A stretch of DNA of 11,656 nt from Acetobacteraceae bacterium (GTDB lineage: Bacteria; Pseudomonadota; Alphaproteobacteria; Acetobacterales; Acetobacteraceae), in the NCBI GenBank assembly GCA_027311485.1, contig DAICYU010000074.1, positions 1-11,656 of the forward strand. Reading direction: 5' to 3'. The position numbers and the translations under genes are program-made. Each line of letters begins with the position of its first letter. The first letter of the stretch is position 1. The notes below the pieces were generated by a model. That model saw nothing but the letters and a program-made list of their open reading frames with translations, did no database searches and was not told the origin of the DNA. Shown here piece after piece: positions 1-7,378 of the stretch.

Positions 1-113
1 GCGCAATTGCGGACCCAACCCGAAACACCCAGCGTCCTTGCCTTGTCCACCATCCAGGCGCGAAAGCCAACACCTTGCACCCGGCCTGCGATGACCAGTC
101 GTTTTGCGTTCAA
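1..113 (-). CDS. acyP: Acylphosphatase, N-terminal part (runs off left edge)
   Basis: Small cytosolic enzyme family that hydrolyses the carboxyl-phosphate bond of acylphosphates. Reading the minus strand from 113 gives 37 codons. They contain the acylphosphatase signature GRVQGVGFR (residues 10-18, including the phosphate-binding Arg18) and then GWVRN (residues 32-36), whose Asn36 matches the catalytic asparagine. The family is usually about 90 residues, so more than half lies outside the window. The start is taken as TTG at 113-111, because it gives the usual short lead-in (MNAKRL) and no ATG or GTG lies close upstream in frame; a GGGGGA stretch a few bases upstream could act as Shine-Dalgarno. 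The TTG overlaps the ATP12 stop as TTGA, so translation is probably coupled. The family match is clear; the exact start is inferred. Confidence 0.88.
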   Translation of the reverse strand, partial: MNAKRLVIAGRVQGVGFRAWMVDKARTLGVSGWVRNC

Positions 114-823
114 CGGTTCCCCCGCGTCAGGTCGATAAACCGCGCCGCCAACGCGATATCCGCCTGGAGACCGGCACGACGCGCGACAGCTTCCTTATCC
201 TCACCCCATTGTTCGATCTGGAACAACTCATCCAGCACGCTCAACGAAAACGCGGAGTCGGCGTCAAGGGCGCCGCCCGCGATCGCCAGGCCCAGGACCA
301 GACTGCCCAGCGCCGGCACCGCGATGCCCAACCCGGCCAGCACGTCGGCGTCCAGGGCGGCGACCGCCCGGCGCAACGCGAAAATGCTGTCGTGATGCTG
401 CCTGATATACGCAATCCCCGCCGTCACCCGCAGCGGCGCGTCATAGGTCAGCGCCGCCCAGTCGAGCCAGGGTTGCCAAAGCTGCGCCTGCCGCTGCGCC
501 AGCTCGCGGGGTGTTTCGGCGCGATAGCACAACAGGTCGGTTTCGCCATATCGGGCGATCGCATCGACGACGGGCGCCGGATCGGTGGCGATCCGCTCCT
601 GCGCCGTACCGGCCAGGCGGGTCAGCGGGGTGTCGTTGAACGACATCTCCCTGCCTTTGCCGCCACCGGCCGCCTGCCACTCGGCAGCGATCGCCATGGC
701 TAGGCATGGCGGACCAATCAGGAGTCTGTTGCCGCTGGGCAGCCGCATCGGGCGGCCGTCCAGCAGGATCTCATGCCCGGCCGAGGTTTCCAGAACCGTC
801 GCGTTATCCCAGAAGCGCTTCAA
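110..823 (-). CDS. ATP12 family F1-ATPase assembly chaperone
   Basis: The 237-residue product matches the ATP12 chaperone family, which in mitochondria binds the F1 alpha subunit before assembly of the catalytic head. Alphaproteobacterial homologues are assumed to do likewise. Recognisable segments are KRFW at the N-terminus, MSFNDTPLTRLAGTA (residues 60-74), ETDLLCYR (94-101), ELAQRQAQLWQPWLDWA (107-123) and LDELFQIEQWGEDKEA (198-212). The length is typical for the bacterial family. The start is TTG at 823-821: an in-frame TGA sits two codons upstream (829-827), and the next residues are the conserved KRFW, so no longer start exists. A GAGGA immediately precedes it with very short spacing. 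It lies 10 bases after the AsmA stop and overlaps the acylphosphatase start by 4 bases, so it belongs to the four-gene minus-strand operon. Confidence 0.92.
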   Translation of the reverse strand: MKRFWDNATVLETSAGHEILLDGRPMRLPSGNRLLIGPPCLAMAIAAEWQAAGGGKGREMSFNDTPLTRLAGTAQERIATDPAPVVDAIARYGETDLLCYRAETPRELAQRQAQLWQPWLDWAALTYDAPLRVTAGIAYIRQHHDSIFALRRAVAALDADVLAGLGIAVPALGSLVLGLAIAGGALDADSAFSLSVLDELFQIEQWGEDKEAVARRAGLQADIALAARFIDLTRGNR

Positions 824-833
824 TCCTCAGGTC

Positions 834-3449
834 TCATCGAAACAGGTTGCGTAAGGCCGCGGCAGGATTTTGCGGTTGCGGATTGGCCGGTCTCGCCGGC
901 ACCGCCGGTGTCTCAAACGGCTGGCCGCGCGCGGCGGCCAGAGCCGAAGGACAGATATCGCCCGTCCCGCCGCTGGTGAGCTTATCTCCCCCCAGGAGGC
1001 CGCCGACAATACCCAACGGCGTGGCCTTGCCGGTAATTGCCCCGGCAAGTGCATCGGCCCCGCCGGCGACCAGCCTGTTCACCTGCACCGACGGGGCCCT
1101 GATCGGCCCGGCGATGCTCATCGGGATTACCAGCCCGGTGCCGCCGACACGGGCCTGTGGCTGCATGTGCAACGCCAGCGTCTCGGCGCCCAGGTTGACG
1201 CTGCCAGCCCCGGTCATCGTCAGCAGCGAAGAGACGAGCGCGAACGGATCGACATGCGCGACGCCGTTCTCGGCCTGTGCCCGCACGGCGAAGCAGCGCA
1301 GATCGCTGGTGCCGCCCTTGCCGACCAGATTGAGCGCGTTCAGCGAGTCCATCACGTTGCCGAGCAGGCTGCCCAACAGCCGGTTGTCGATCGTGCCGCC
1401 CGCCAGGCTGACCCCGAGAAACCCGCTCAATGACGCGGCCAGTGCATGCAGGCTGCCGCCGGCACCGTGCAGGTCGGCGTCAACGTCGACGTTGCCCGAC
1501 GCGAAGGAGGGTTCGCGCGCCACCGCCAGGATGGTCTTGAGGGCCACGCCGCGGGCCCGCACGGTCAGATGCACCGGCGGCGCGGGCTTGGCCGCATCCG
1601 CCGTCAGGCTTGCCTGGATATGTCCGCCAGGAGGATCCGCCACGAGCGGATCGATGGACAGGGCACCGCTTTTCAGCACCGCGTGGCTGCTGACCGCCCG
1701 GTAATCGACCCCGTTGCTATGCAGATCGGCGATCGCCAGCGTCAGGTCGGCATCCAGTGGGCGCAGCAGGTCGAAGGAGATTGGCTTATCGGAAAACAGC
1801 CGCTTGCTGTTGTTCGGCTGCGGCTGCGCGGGGGCTGGTGTCGCCGATTCTGGCTTGGCCGCTGGTGCTGGGTTGGGCGCTGTCGGTAGTACGGATGCCG
1901 TCATCTGCGCGATGGCCGCGCTTATCGCATCCGCGTCGATCCGGTTCGACTTCAGCATTGCGGTCAGTGACGGCCGGCCGTTCAGACCCAAGGCGATATC
2001 GCCGGCGGCATCGCCATCCGCAGTGGTCAGCACCATGCCACGCAGCGCCGCACCCTTGCCGAACCCTCCATTGGCATCCGTCAGCGTGCCGTGAAACGCG
2101 ATGCTCTTTATCGACGGCAAAGGATGCCGGGCGAGCGGCGCGAGGGTGGCAAGGTCGGGGATGTTTGCCGCCAGGGCCAGTTTAGCGCCGGTCAGCGCCC
2201 ACACGGCGGCGATGGTCCCCTTCGCCCACAGGTCGGCCCCGCCCGCCTGGGCACGGACATCGACCGGGAACGGCGCGGGGTGCGCGCCGGGCATCAGCAT
2301 GGCCAATGGTCCGAACACACCAGCCAGTGCAACCGGCGTCATGCCCAGTTTGGCAGCCCCGGCGGCCTTCACCGGCTGATCGAGTGCTGCCGCGTCGATC
2401 TGCAGATTGTCCAGCAGCAGGCCGGGCGCCAGCGCGCCCAGGTCCGATGCGCCGACATGCAGGGTAAACGCCGTCACCTCCGGCAGCGCCGCCCCCCAGT
2501 GGGCCGGCCTGCCAGGGTCGGCCGGCTTGCCAGGGTCGGTCAGTTTGGCGGCAAACGTGATGTCGTGCAGCGGCGGCGGTCGGAACCCCTGCAAATAGGG
2601 GGTCAACGTGGCGATATCCGGGACAGCACCAGCCACGGTGAGCACATAGCCCCGGCCTGTCAGCGGCTGCGTCACCGCCCCGTCGACTGTCAGGTGCGCG
2701 GCGCCGGCCGTCAGCGAAAGCTTGACCGGCCAGGGAGTCGTTGCCGCCGCATCCTGAAGCCGAGCGAGACTGCCGGTATCGGCTGTCAGGATGAAGGCAT
2801 TGCCATTATAGGTCGCATCCGCATCGACATGCAGCGGCGCACCGGCGGAGGCCGCCGTGGCATCGAGCCGCTGCAAGCCAAGTGTGGTGACGGTCTGGGT
2901 GCGGTCATCACGGTAGCGCAGGATGCCGTTCTGTATCGACACCGACCCGACGCTGACCTTGGCGCCTGTGGAGCCTGTTGATGGCGTCGATGTCCCGATG
3001 GCCTGCGGGGCGGGCTGGGTTTGCGGGGCAGATTTGGCCTGCGGGGCGAATGTCCAGTTCGGCTGCCCGGCGGCGTTTGTTTCCAGCAGAATGTCAGGCT
3101 GGTTCAGCACCAGCCGATCAATCTGGATGTGGTGCGACAGCAGCGGCAGCAGGGCCAGGCGCAGTTCTATCGACTGCAGCACGGCCATCTGCGGGCGGGA
3201 GAAGCCGGGCGGGTTGGCGAGGCTGACATCGCGCATTTCGAGCGTCGGCGTCAGCGAAAATTTCAGGCCGATCGGACCCCTCAGCACCAGGTCGCGACCG
3301 GTGGCGCGCTTCACCGCAGCCTCGATCTGCGGCTTGTAGCTGTTGGGATCGAACCGCGCGACCAGAATGGCCCCGGCGCCGGCGAGCACGACAACAACCG
3401 CAGCCAGCGCGGTCAGCGCAATGCGCAGCGGGCGCCGATTGGGTTTCAT
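834..3449 (-). CDS. AsmA family envelope protein
   Basis: This 871-residue AsmA-family protein belongs to inner-membrane-anchored periplasmic proteins linked to outer-membrane biogenesis and, for long members, inter-membrane lipid transport. An N-terminal membrane anchor (about residues 9-31, preceded by arginines) is followed by the classic AsmA opening FDPNSYKPQIEAAVKRATGR and the DxSLANPPGF-type motif. The C-terminal AsmA-like domain spans roughly 560-810 (GGTIDNRLLGSLLGN, then a GxGSVNLGAETLALHMQP strand). Two Pro/Ala-rich linkers lie near residues 134-150 and 520-555; the first is built of six-residue repeats. Only two cysteines exist, Cys719 and Cys833, and could pair in the periplasm. 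The ATG at 3449-3447 has GGGAGA five bases upstream and overlaps the pseudouridine synthase stop as ATGA, implying coupled translation. The substrate is unknown. Confidence 0.9.
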   Translation of the reverse strand: MKPNRRPLRIALTALAAVVVVLAGAGAILVARFDPNSYKPQIEAAVKRATGRDLVLRGPIGLKFSLTPTLEMRDVSLANPPGFSRPQMAVLQSIELRLALLPLLSHHIQIDRLVLNQPDILLETNAAGQPNWTFAPQAKSAPQTQPAPQAIGTSTPSTGSTGAKVSVGSVSIQNGILRYRDDRTQTVTTLGLQRLDATAASAGAPLHVDADATYNGNAFILTADTGSLARLQDAAATTPWPVKLSLTAGAAHLTVDGAVTQPLTGRGYVLTVAGAVPDIATLTPYLQGFRPPPLHDITFAAKLTDPGKPADPGRPAHWGAALPEVTAFTLHVGASDLGALAPGLLLDNLQIDAAALDQPVKAAGAAKLGMTPVALAGVFGPLAMLMPGAHPAPFPVDVRAQAGGADLWAKGTIAAVWALTGAKLALAANIPDLATLAPLARHPLPSIKSIAFHGTLTDANGGFGKGAALRGMVLTTADGDAAGDIALGLNGRPSLTAMLKSNRIDADAISAAIAQMTASVLPTAPNPAPAAKPESATPAPAQPQPNNSKRLFSDKPISFDLLRPLDADLTLAIADLHSNGVDYRAVSSHAVLKSGALSIDPLVADPPGGHIQASLTADAAKPAPPVHLTVRARGVALKTILAVAREPSFASGNVDVDADLHGAGGSLHALAASLSGFLGVSLAGGTIDNRLLGSLLGNVMDSLNALNLVGKGGTSDLRCFAVRAQAENGVAHVDPFALVSSLLTMTGAGSVNLGAETLALHMQPQARVGGTGLVIPMSIAGPIRAPSVQVNRLVAGGADALAGAITGKATPLGIVGGLLGGDKLTSGGTGDICPSALAAARGQPFETPAVPARPANPQPQNPAAALRNLFR
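2503..2538. repeat. 18-base tandem duplication inside the AsmA gene
   Basis: Two adjacent 18-base units (2503-2520 and 2521-2538) differ at one base. On the minus strand they encode the six-residue units DPGKPA and DPGRPA, in a loop between predicted beta-rich segments. The pattern suggests recent slippage-type duplication that keeps the frame. Confidence 0.8.
2999..3048. repeat. Imperfect 18-base triple repeat (APQ units) in the AsmA gene
   Basis: Identical 14-base cores at 2999-3012 and 3035-3048 flank a degenerate middle copy near 3017-3031, giving an 18-base period. The units encode APQAKS, APQTQP and APQAIG, a flexible Pro/Gln-rich linker between the AsmA N-terminal domain and the next folded part. 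Confidence 0.7.
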
Positions 3450-4435
3450 CGTCGTCTCCCGGGTGGTTGAGCCGGCGGAGCGTGGAAGCCCAGCGTCCTG
3501 AACGTCTCCTTCATGTGGGGTGGCAGATCGGCTTCCACCATGAGCGTTCCGCCAGCGGGATGGGGCAGTTCCAGCCGCCTGGCATGCAGATGGAGTTCGT
3601 GCGGCAGGCCCTGAATCAGCGCGGCGAAGGCCCGATTCTGATCAGGTTCCTCATATTTCTCGTCACCCAGGATCGGCGTGCGGAGCGCGACGCAATGGAC
3701 GCGCAACTGGTGTGTCCGACCGGTCAGCGGCTTCAGTTCAAGCCAGGCGAGTTTCTGCGCCGCGTTGTCCAGTGTGCGATAGTCGGTAATGGCGCGGGCG
3801 CCGTCGGGGTCGTCGCGGTCGGCCGGGGCGGTACGCTCCCCGCGGACGCCGCCGATGCGCTTCAGCGGCATGTCGATACGGCCCTCGACCGGCAGCGGAC
3901 GACCGGCCACCACGGCCCAGTAGGTTTTCTCAATGTCGCGGCCACGGAACAAGGCGGCCAGCTTGGCAGCCGACCCCGGCGTACGCGCCAACAGCAAGGC
4001 CCCCGTCGTGTCCCGATCCAACCGATGCACCAGACGCGGCCGGTGCTCGGCCTCAAACCGGAGCGCATCGAGCATGCCGTCCAGATGGCGCGTGATGCCC
4101 GGGCCGCCCTGGACTGGCAGGCCATAGGGTTTGTTCACCGCCAGGATGTGCTCGTCTTTGTAAATGACGAGGCTTTGCAGATCCTTGGCTTCACCGGGAT
4201 CCATGCGGCCGGCGGGCCGCGCTTCGGGCTGCACCTGAATCGGCGGAATGCGGATGGTCTGCCCCGGCACCAGGCGTGTTGCGGTGTCGGCGCGGTGGCC
4301 GTCCACCCGGATCTGGCCGGTGCGGCACAGTTTCTGAATGGCGCTTTGCTGCAAACCGGGAAAATGGCGGCGGAACCAACGGTCGAGGCGGATATCCGCT
4401 TCGTCCTCGGACACGATGCGGGCCTGGATGGACAT
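3446..4435 (-). CDS. rluC: RluA-family 23S rRNA pseudouridine synthase (RluC-like)
   Basis: Converts specific uridines to pseudouridine in large-subunit rRNA. With the start at 4435 it has 329 residues, usual for RluC/RluD. An N-terminal S4 RNA-binding domain (about 1-67, IRLDRWFRRHFPGLQQSAIQ) is followed by the catalytic domain opening VIYKDEHILAVNKPYGLPVQGG. The active-site motif HRLDRDTTGALLLAR is at residues 137-151, with catalytic Asp140, and LTGRTHQLRVH is the conserved C-terminal strand. The frame stays open to 4594, but the extra 53 codons have no family resemblance and would overlap the divergent nucleoside hydrolase start, so ATG 4435-4433 (MSIQARIV) is preferred; it lacks a clear Shine-Dalgarno. 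RluC rather than RluD is judged from overall resemblance and operon context. It is the first gene of the minus-strand operon and its stop overlaps the AsmA ATG. Confidence 0.9.
   Translation of the reverse strand: MSIQARIVSEDEADIRLDRWFRRHFPGLQQSAIQKLCRTGQIRVDGHRADTATRLVPGQTIRIPPIQVQPEARPAGRMDPGEAKDLQSLVIYKDEHILAVNKPYGLPVQGGPGITRHLDGMLDALRFEAEHRPRLVHRLDRDTTGALLLARTPGSAAKLAALFRGRDIEKTYWAVVAGRPLPVEGRIDMPLKRIGGVRGERTAPADRDDPDGARAITDYRTLDNAAQKLAWLELKPLTGRTHQLRVHCVALRTPILGDEKYEEPDQNRAFAALIQGLPHELHLHARRLELPHPAGGTLMVEADLPPHMKETFRTLGFHAPPAQPPGRRR
3455..3460 (-). promoter_or_regulatory. Ribosome-binding site for the AsmA gene
   Basis: GGGAGA on the minus strand, five bases before the AsmA ATG and inside the last codons of the pseudouridine synthase. 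Together with the ATGA overlap it supports the chosen AsmA start. Confidence 0.6.
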
Positions 4436-4587
4436 GACACTGGTTTGCAGGGGCGGCGTGGGTGGGTCAAGGTGATCCTCAGGCCGGCGTGCGGAAACGG
4501 CGGGAGCCTTCTGATGCAATGTGAAACGACGGATGGTGTTGACCGTGCCGAACGGGTGGCTTGGACCGGCCGGAGTGTCGTCTGACC
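4436..4587. promoter_or_regulatory. Divergent intergenic region, promoters presumed
   Basis: These 152 bases separate the oppositely oriented pseudouridine synthase and nucleoside hydrolase genes, so each transcript probably starts here. A TTGACC hexamer occurs on both strands (plus strand near 4529, minus strand near 4471), but neither has a convincing -10 partner at 16-18 bases. The location is inferred from gene layout; no promoter is proven by sequence. Confidence 0.35.
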
Positions 4588-5511
4588 ATGGCAATCCCGA
4601 TCATCCTCGACTGCGATCCGGGCACCGACGACGCGGTTGCGCTGCTGCTGGCGCTCGCCTCGCCCGAGGTCTCCGTCCTGGCCGTCACCGTCGCCGGCGG
4701 CAATGTCGGGCTGGATCTGACGCTGGCGAATGCCTTGGCGCTGACCGCCCTCGCCGGGTCCCGGGTGCCGGTGTTCGCCGGCGCCGACCGACCGCTGCTG
4801 GGCGTGTTCACCAGTGAGCCGCGCGTGCACGGGACGGACGGGATGGGCGGCGTGGTGCTGCCGAAAGGCGGTGCCGCGGCGCCGGGCGTGGCCGCCGACG
4901 CGATCCGCGGCATCCTGCGGGACGCCGCCCAACCAGTGACCCTGGTGGGAATTGGCCCAGCCACCAACCTGGCCCTGGCGCTGATGACCGAACCGGCCGT
5001 GGCTGCCAACGTGGCGCAGATCGTGCTGATGAGCGGCGCCTGGGGCGAGGGCAATATCACTCCCGCTGCCGAATTCAACGCCTGGAGTGATCCCGAGGCC
5101 TTGGCGGTGCTGGTCGCTTGCCGCCGCCCGCTGGTGTTCGCCACGCTGGACCTGACGGCACAGGCATTGGTCACGCCGAACCGGATCGCGGCATGGCGGG
5201 CGCTCGGCAACGGTCGGTGCCTGCGTGCGGCGTGCGACATCCAGGCCAACGTTCCGCCTTCGATCCGCCTCGGGCTCGCCGGGTCGCCGCTGCACGATCC
5301 CTGCGCAGTCGCCTGGCTGATCCGGCCGGCCCTGTTCACCAGCCGCCCCGGCGCCGTGCAGATCGACCTCGGCCCTGGCCCGGGGCGTGGTCGCACGTTG
5401 ATCGACCGCTGGGGGGTGACCAAAACGCCGCCGCATGCAACGATCCTGGAAACCCTTGATGCCGATGGGTTCTTCGACCTGCTGGGCCACAGGGTCGCGC
5501 TGCTGCCCTGA
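4588..5511 (+). CDS. Inosine/uridine-preferring nucleoside hydrolase family protein
   Basis: Hydrolyses the N-glycosidic bond of ribonucleosides to free base and ribose, in purine or pyrimidine salvage. The 307-residue product has the hallmark Ca2+-binding motif DCDPGTDDA (Asp8, Asp10, Asp14, Asp15) followed by the conserved Asn39 region, the ribose-contacting segment AEFNAWSDPEA (residues 161-171), and the C-terminal LHDPCA (His236, Asp237), so the metal site looks complete. Length is typical (about 310). The start is ATG 4588, giving MAIPIILDCDPG; the upstream in-frame TTG at 4561 would add nine non-conserved residues. A GGAG at 4572-4575 is rather far (12 bases) for a Shine-Dalgarno. Base preference cannot be read from the sequence. 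An M20 peptidase and a DUF1345 gene follow closely on the same strand. Confidence 0.93.
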   Translation: MAIPIILDCDPGTDDAVALLLALASPEVSVLAVTVAGGNVGLDLTLANALALTALAGSRVPVFAGADRPLLGVFTSEPRVHGTDGMGGVVLPKGGAAAPGVAADAIRGILRDAAQPVTLVGIGPATNLALALMTEPAVAANVAQIVLMSGAWGEGNITPAAEFNAWSDPEALAVLVACRRPLVFATLDLTAQALVTPNRIAAWRALGNGRCLRAACDIQANVPPSIRLGLAGSPLHDPCAVAWLIRPALFTSRPGAVQIDLGPGPGRGRTLIDRWGVTKTPPHATILETLDADGFFDLLGHRVALLP

Positions 5512-5525
5512 CCGTGGCACGGTCA
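5509..5525. terminator. Hairpin on the nucleoside hydrolase stop codon
   Basis: A perfect 7-base inverted repeat with a three-base loop (TGACCGT GGC ACGGTCA) begins with the TGA stop itself and ends 25 bases before the next chosen start. There is no T-run after it, so it is not a classical intrinsic terminator. It may be an attenuating or RNA-stabilising hairpin, or a protein-binding palindrome. Confidence 0.4.
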
Positions 5526-5537
5526 GCGGCGATTAAT

Positions 5538-5544
5538 GGAGAAG
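5538..5544 (+). promoter_or_regulatory. Ribosome-binding site deciding the M20 peptidase start
   Basis: GGAGAAG precedes three closely spaced in-frame ATGs (5536, 5545, 5551). Only the last leaves normal spacing (six bases from the end of the motif), so 5551 is the favoured start. Confidence 0.55.
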
Positions 5545-5550
5545 ATGGGA

Positions 5551-6681
5551 ATGAACCTGAACGCGCTGCCTTTCGATCCTGACGCCATGCTTGACGGGCT
5601 GCGCGCATGGGTGGAGTGCGAAAGCCCGACATTCGACGCCCCGGCCGTGAACCGGATGATGGACATGGCGTCCCGCGCGCTGGTGCTGGCCGGTGCGCGA
5701 ATCGAGCGGATCGCCGGCCGCATGGGCTTCGGCGACTGCGTGCGCGCGACATTCCCGCACCCGACGCCGCACGCGCCGGGCATCCTGGTGATGGGCCACC
5801 TGGATACCGTTCACCCGATCGGCACGCTGGAGAAATTACCATTCCGGCGAGAGGGCAACCGCGCCTGGGGGCCAGGAATCCAGGACATGAAGGGCGGCAA
5901 TTACCTGTCGCTGGAAGCCATCCGCCAGTTGCAGCGTGCCGGGATCACGACGAAACTGCCCGTCACCGTCCTGTTCACGAGTGATGAGGAAGTCGGCAGC
6001 CCGTCCACGCGTGATCTGATCGAGGCCGAAGCCGCCCGCCACAAATACGTCCTGGTTCCGGAACCGGCGCGCCCTGATGGCGGGGTTGTCACCGGCCGCT
6101 ATGCCATCGCCCGCTTCAACCTGGAAGCCACAGGGCGCCCCAGCCATGCCGGCGCCCGCCCTGGCGACGGCCGGTCCGCCATCCGGGAAATGGCGCGCAA
6201 GCTGATCGAAATCGAAGACATGACGACCGAAAGCTGCACCTTCAGCGTCGGCGTCATCCACGGCGGCCAGTGGGTCAACTGCGTCACTACGACCTGCGTC
6301 GGCGAAGCGCTGTCGATGGCGAAGCGGCAGGAGGATCTGGATCGCGGCGTCGCGGCGATGCTGAACCTGCGGGGTTCATCGAATGAGGTGCAGTTCACGG
6401 TGACGCGTGGCGTCACCCGCCCGGTGTGGGAGCCGGACGCGAAGGGCATGGCATTGTATGAAACCGCGCGCACGATCGCACAGGAGTTGGGCTATCACAT
6501 CGCCTCGCAAAGCTCCGGCGGCGGATCCGACGGCAATTTCACCGGCGCCATAGGCATTCCCACCCTGGACGGGCTTGGCGTTGCCGGCCAGGGCGCGCAC
6601 ACGCTGGATGAGCACATCCAGATTGACAGCCTGGCCTATCGCGGCCGGCTCATGGCCGGCCTGCTCATGACCCTGTCCTGA
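5551..6681 (+). CDS. M20 family metallopeptidase (glutamate carboxypeptidase-like)
   Basis: Di-zinc hydrolase of the M20 group, similar to carboxypeptidase G2/ArgE/DapE enzymes that cleave terminal amino acids or deacylate. Using numbering from the upstream ATG at 5536 (subtract 5 for the preferred start), the full catalytic set is present: GHLDTVHP with metal His88 and Asp90, bridging Asp117 in GPGIQDMKGG, the Glu151-Glu152 pair in TSDEEVGS, metal Glu176 in VPEPARP, the dimerisation-domain SHAG (His204) and the last metal ligand His355 in GAHTLDEHI. The preferred product has 376 residues, normal for the family. No signal peptide is visible, so it is probably cytoplasmic. It starts 39 bases after the nucleoside hydrolase stop, across a hairpin, and ends 5 bases before the DUF1345 gene. 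The substrate cannot be assigned. Confidence 0.92.
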   Translation: MNLNALPFDPDAMLDGLRAWVECESPTFDAPAVNRMMDMASRALVLAGARIERIAGRMGFGDCVRATFPHPTPHAPGILVMGHLDTVHPIGTLEKLPFRREGNRAWGPGIQDMKGGNYLSLEAIRQLQRAGITTKLPVTVLFTSDEEVGSPSTRDLIEAEAARHKYVLVPEPARPDGGVVTGRYAIARFNLEATGRPSHAGARPGDGRSAIREMARKLIEIEDMTTESCTFSVGVIHGGQWVNCVTTTCVGEALSMAKRQEDLDRGVAAMLNLRGSSNEVQFTVTRGVTRPVWEPDAKGMALYETARTIAQELGYHIASQSSGGGSDGNFTGAIGIPTLDGLGVAGQGAHTLDEHIQIDSLAYRGRLMAGLLMTLS

Positions 6682-6686
6682 TCGCG

Positions 6687-7340
6687 GTGCTCTGGCGTGT
6701 CGTTCGCAGCCGGCTGCGACTGTTCATCGGCTTCCTCGTCGGCATCGGTGCGTGGCTGTTTCTACCCGGCGGGTTGCTGGCCACAACGCGGGGGATCGTG
6801 GCCTGGGACGTCGGGGTGCTGGTGTACCTGCTGCTGTCGGCACAGTTGTTCCTGACCGCCACCCCGGCGCACATGCCGGCCAACGCCGAGGCGCAGGAGG
6901 AAGGCGAATGGACGATCTTCGCCATCACCCTGGCCATCGTCGTCATCAGCTTCATTGCCGTGGGGACCGAATTCGCCGCGATCAAGCGCACCGAACCGGA
7001 TGCGCGGGGCATTGCTGTCGCGCTTGTTGCCGGCACGCTGTTCATATCCTGGCTCATGAGCCATGTGACCTTCGCCTATCGCTACGCCCATGAATTCTAT
7101 GAGCGGCAGGAGGACGGCACGCTGGATCACGGGCTGGAATTTCCTGGCGAACCGCAGCCTGACTACCTGGATTTCATGTATTTCGCCCTGGTGCTGGGCA
7201 TGACATTCCAGGTTTCCGACGTGCAGATCACCAGTCGCAAACTGCGGCGCGTCGCCGCTCTGCATGGCTTGCTCAGCTTCCTGTTCAATACCGTCATTCT
7301 TGCCCTGACGGTGAACATCGCCGCCGGGCTGATGGGGTAG
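6687..7340 (+). CDS. DUF1345 family integral membrane protein
   Basis: This 217-residue multi-pass inner-membrane protein has the conserved C-terminal signature of DUF1345: YAHEFYERQEDG (residues 133-144), GLEFPGEPQPDYLDFMYFAL (149-168) and GMTFQVSDVQITS (171-183), ending with HGLLSFLFNTVILALTVNI. Hydrophobic segments are at about 12-31, 38-58, 75-95, 108-130, 160-175 and 192-215, so about five or six membrane spans. The family has no established function. The start is GTG 6687, five bases after the M20 stop; no strong Shine-Dalgarno is visible, and this tight spacing suggests translational coupling in an operon. The gene converges with gluQ, with only 38 bases between their stops. Confidence 0.9.
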   Translation: MLWRVVRSRLRLFIGFLVGIGAWLFLPGGLLATTRGIVAWDVGVLVYLLLSAQLFLTATPAHMPANAEAQEEGEWTIFAITLAIVVISFIAVGTEFAAIKRTEPDARGIAVALVAGTLFISWLMSHVTFAYRYAHEFYERQEDGTLDHGLEFPGEPQPDYLDFMYFALVLGMTFQVSDVQITSRKLRRVAALHGLLSFLFNTVILALTVNIAAGLMG

Positions 7341-7345
7341 CGGGA

Positions 7346-7369
7346 GATCGGCTATCTGGAACGCCGATC
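7346..7369. terminator. Inverted repeat between convergent genes
   Basis: GATCGGC (7346-7352) and GCCGATC (7363-7369) form a 7-base stem with a 10-base loop in the 38-base space between the DUF1345 and gluQ stops. Its position suits a shared bidirectional terminator, but there is no T-tract on either side and the loop is large. Confidence 0.35.
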
Positions 7370-7378
7370 GGTCGTGGG

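Noticed and set aside
2091..2981. Long plus-strand frame inside the AsmA gene
   Set aside because: Antisense shadow, no known domain, overlaps a well-supported gene completely.
3467..4585. Long open frame on the plus strand opposite the pseudouridine synthase
   Set aside because: GC-rich antisense shadow with no recognisable motif; the minus-strand frame has a full catalytic signature.
4436..4594. Extension of the pseudouridine synthase to 4594
   Set aside because: The extra 53 residues have no family resemblance and would overlap the divergent nucleoside hydrolase start; the S4 domain begins right after ATG 4435.
4135..5520. Long minus-strand frame covering the nucleoside hydrolase
   Set aside because: Arg/Gly/Gln-rich composition typical of antisense translation; the plus strand encodes a complete metal site.
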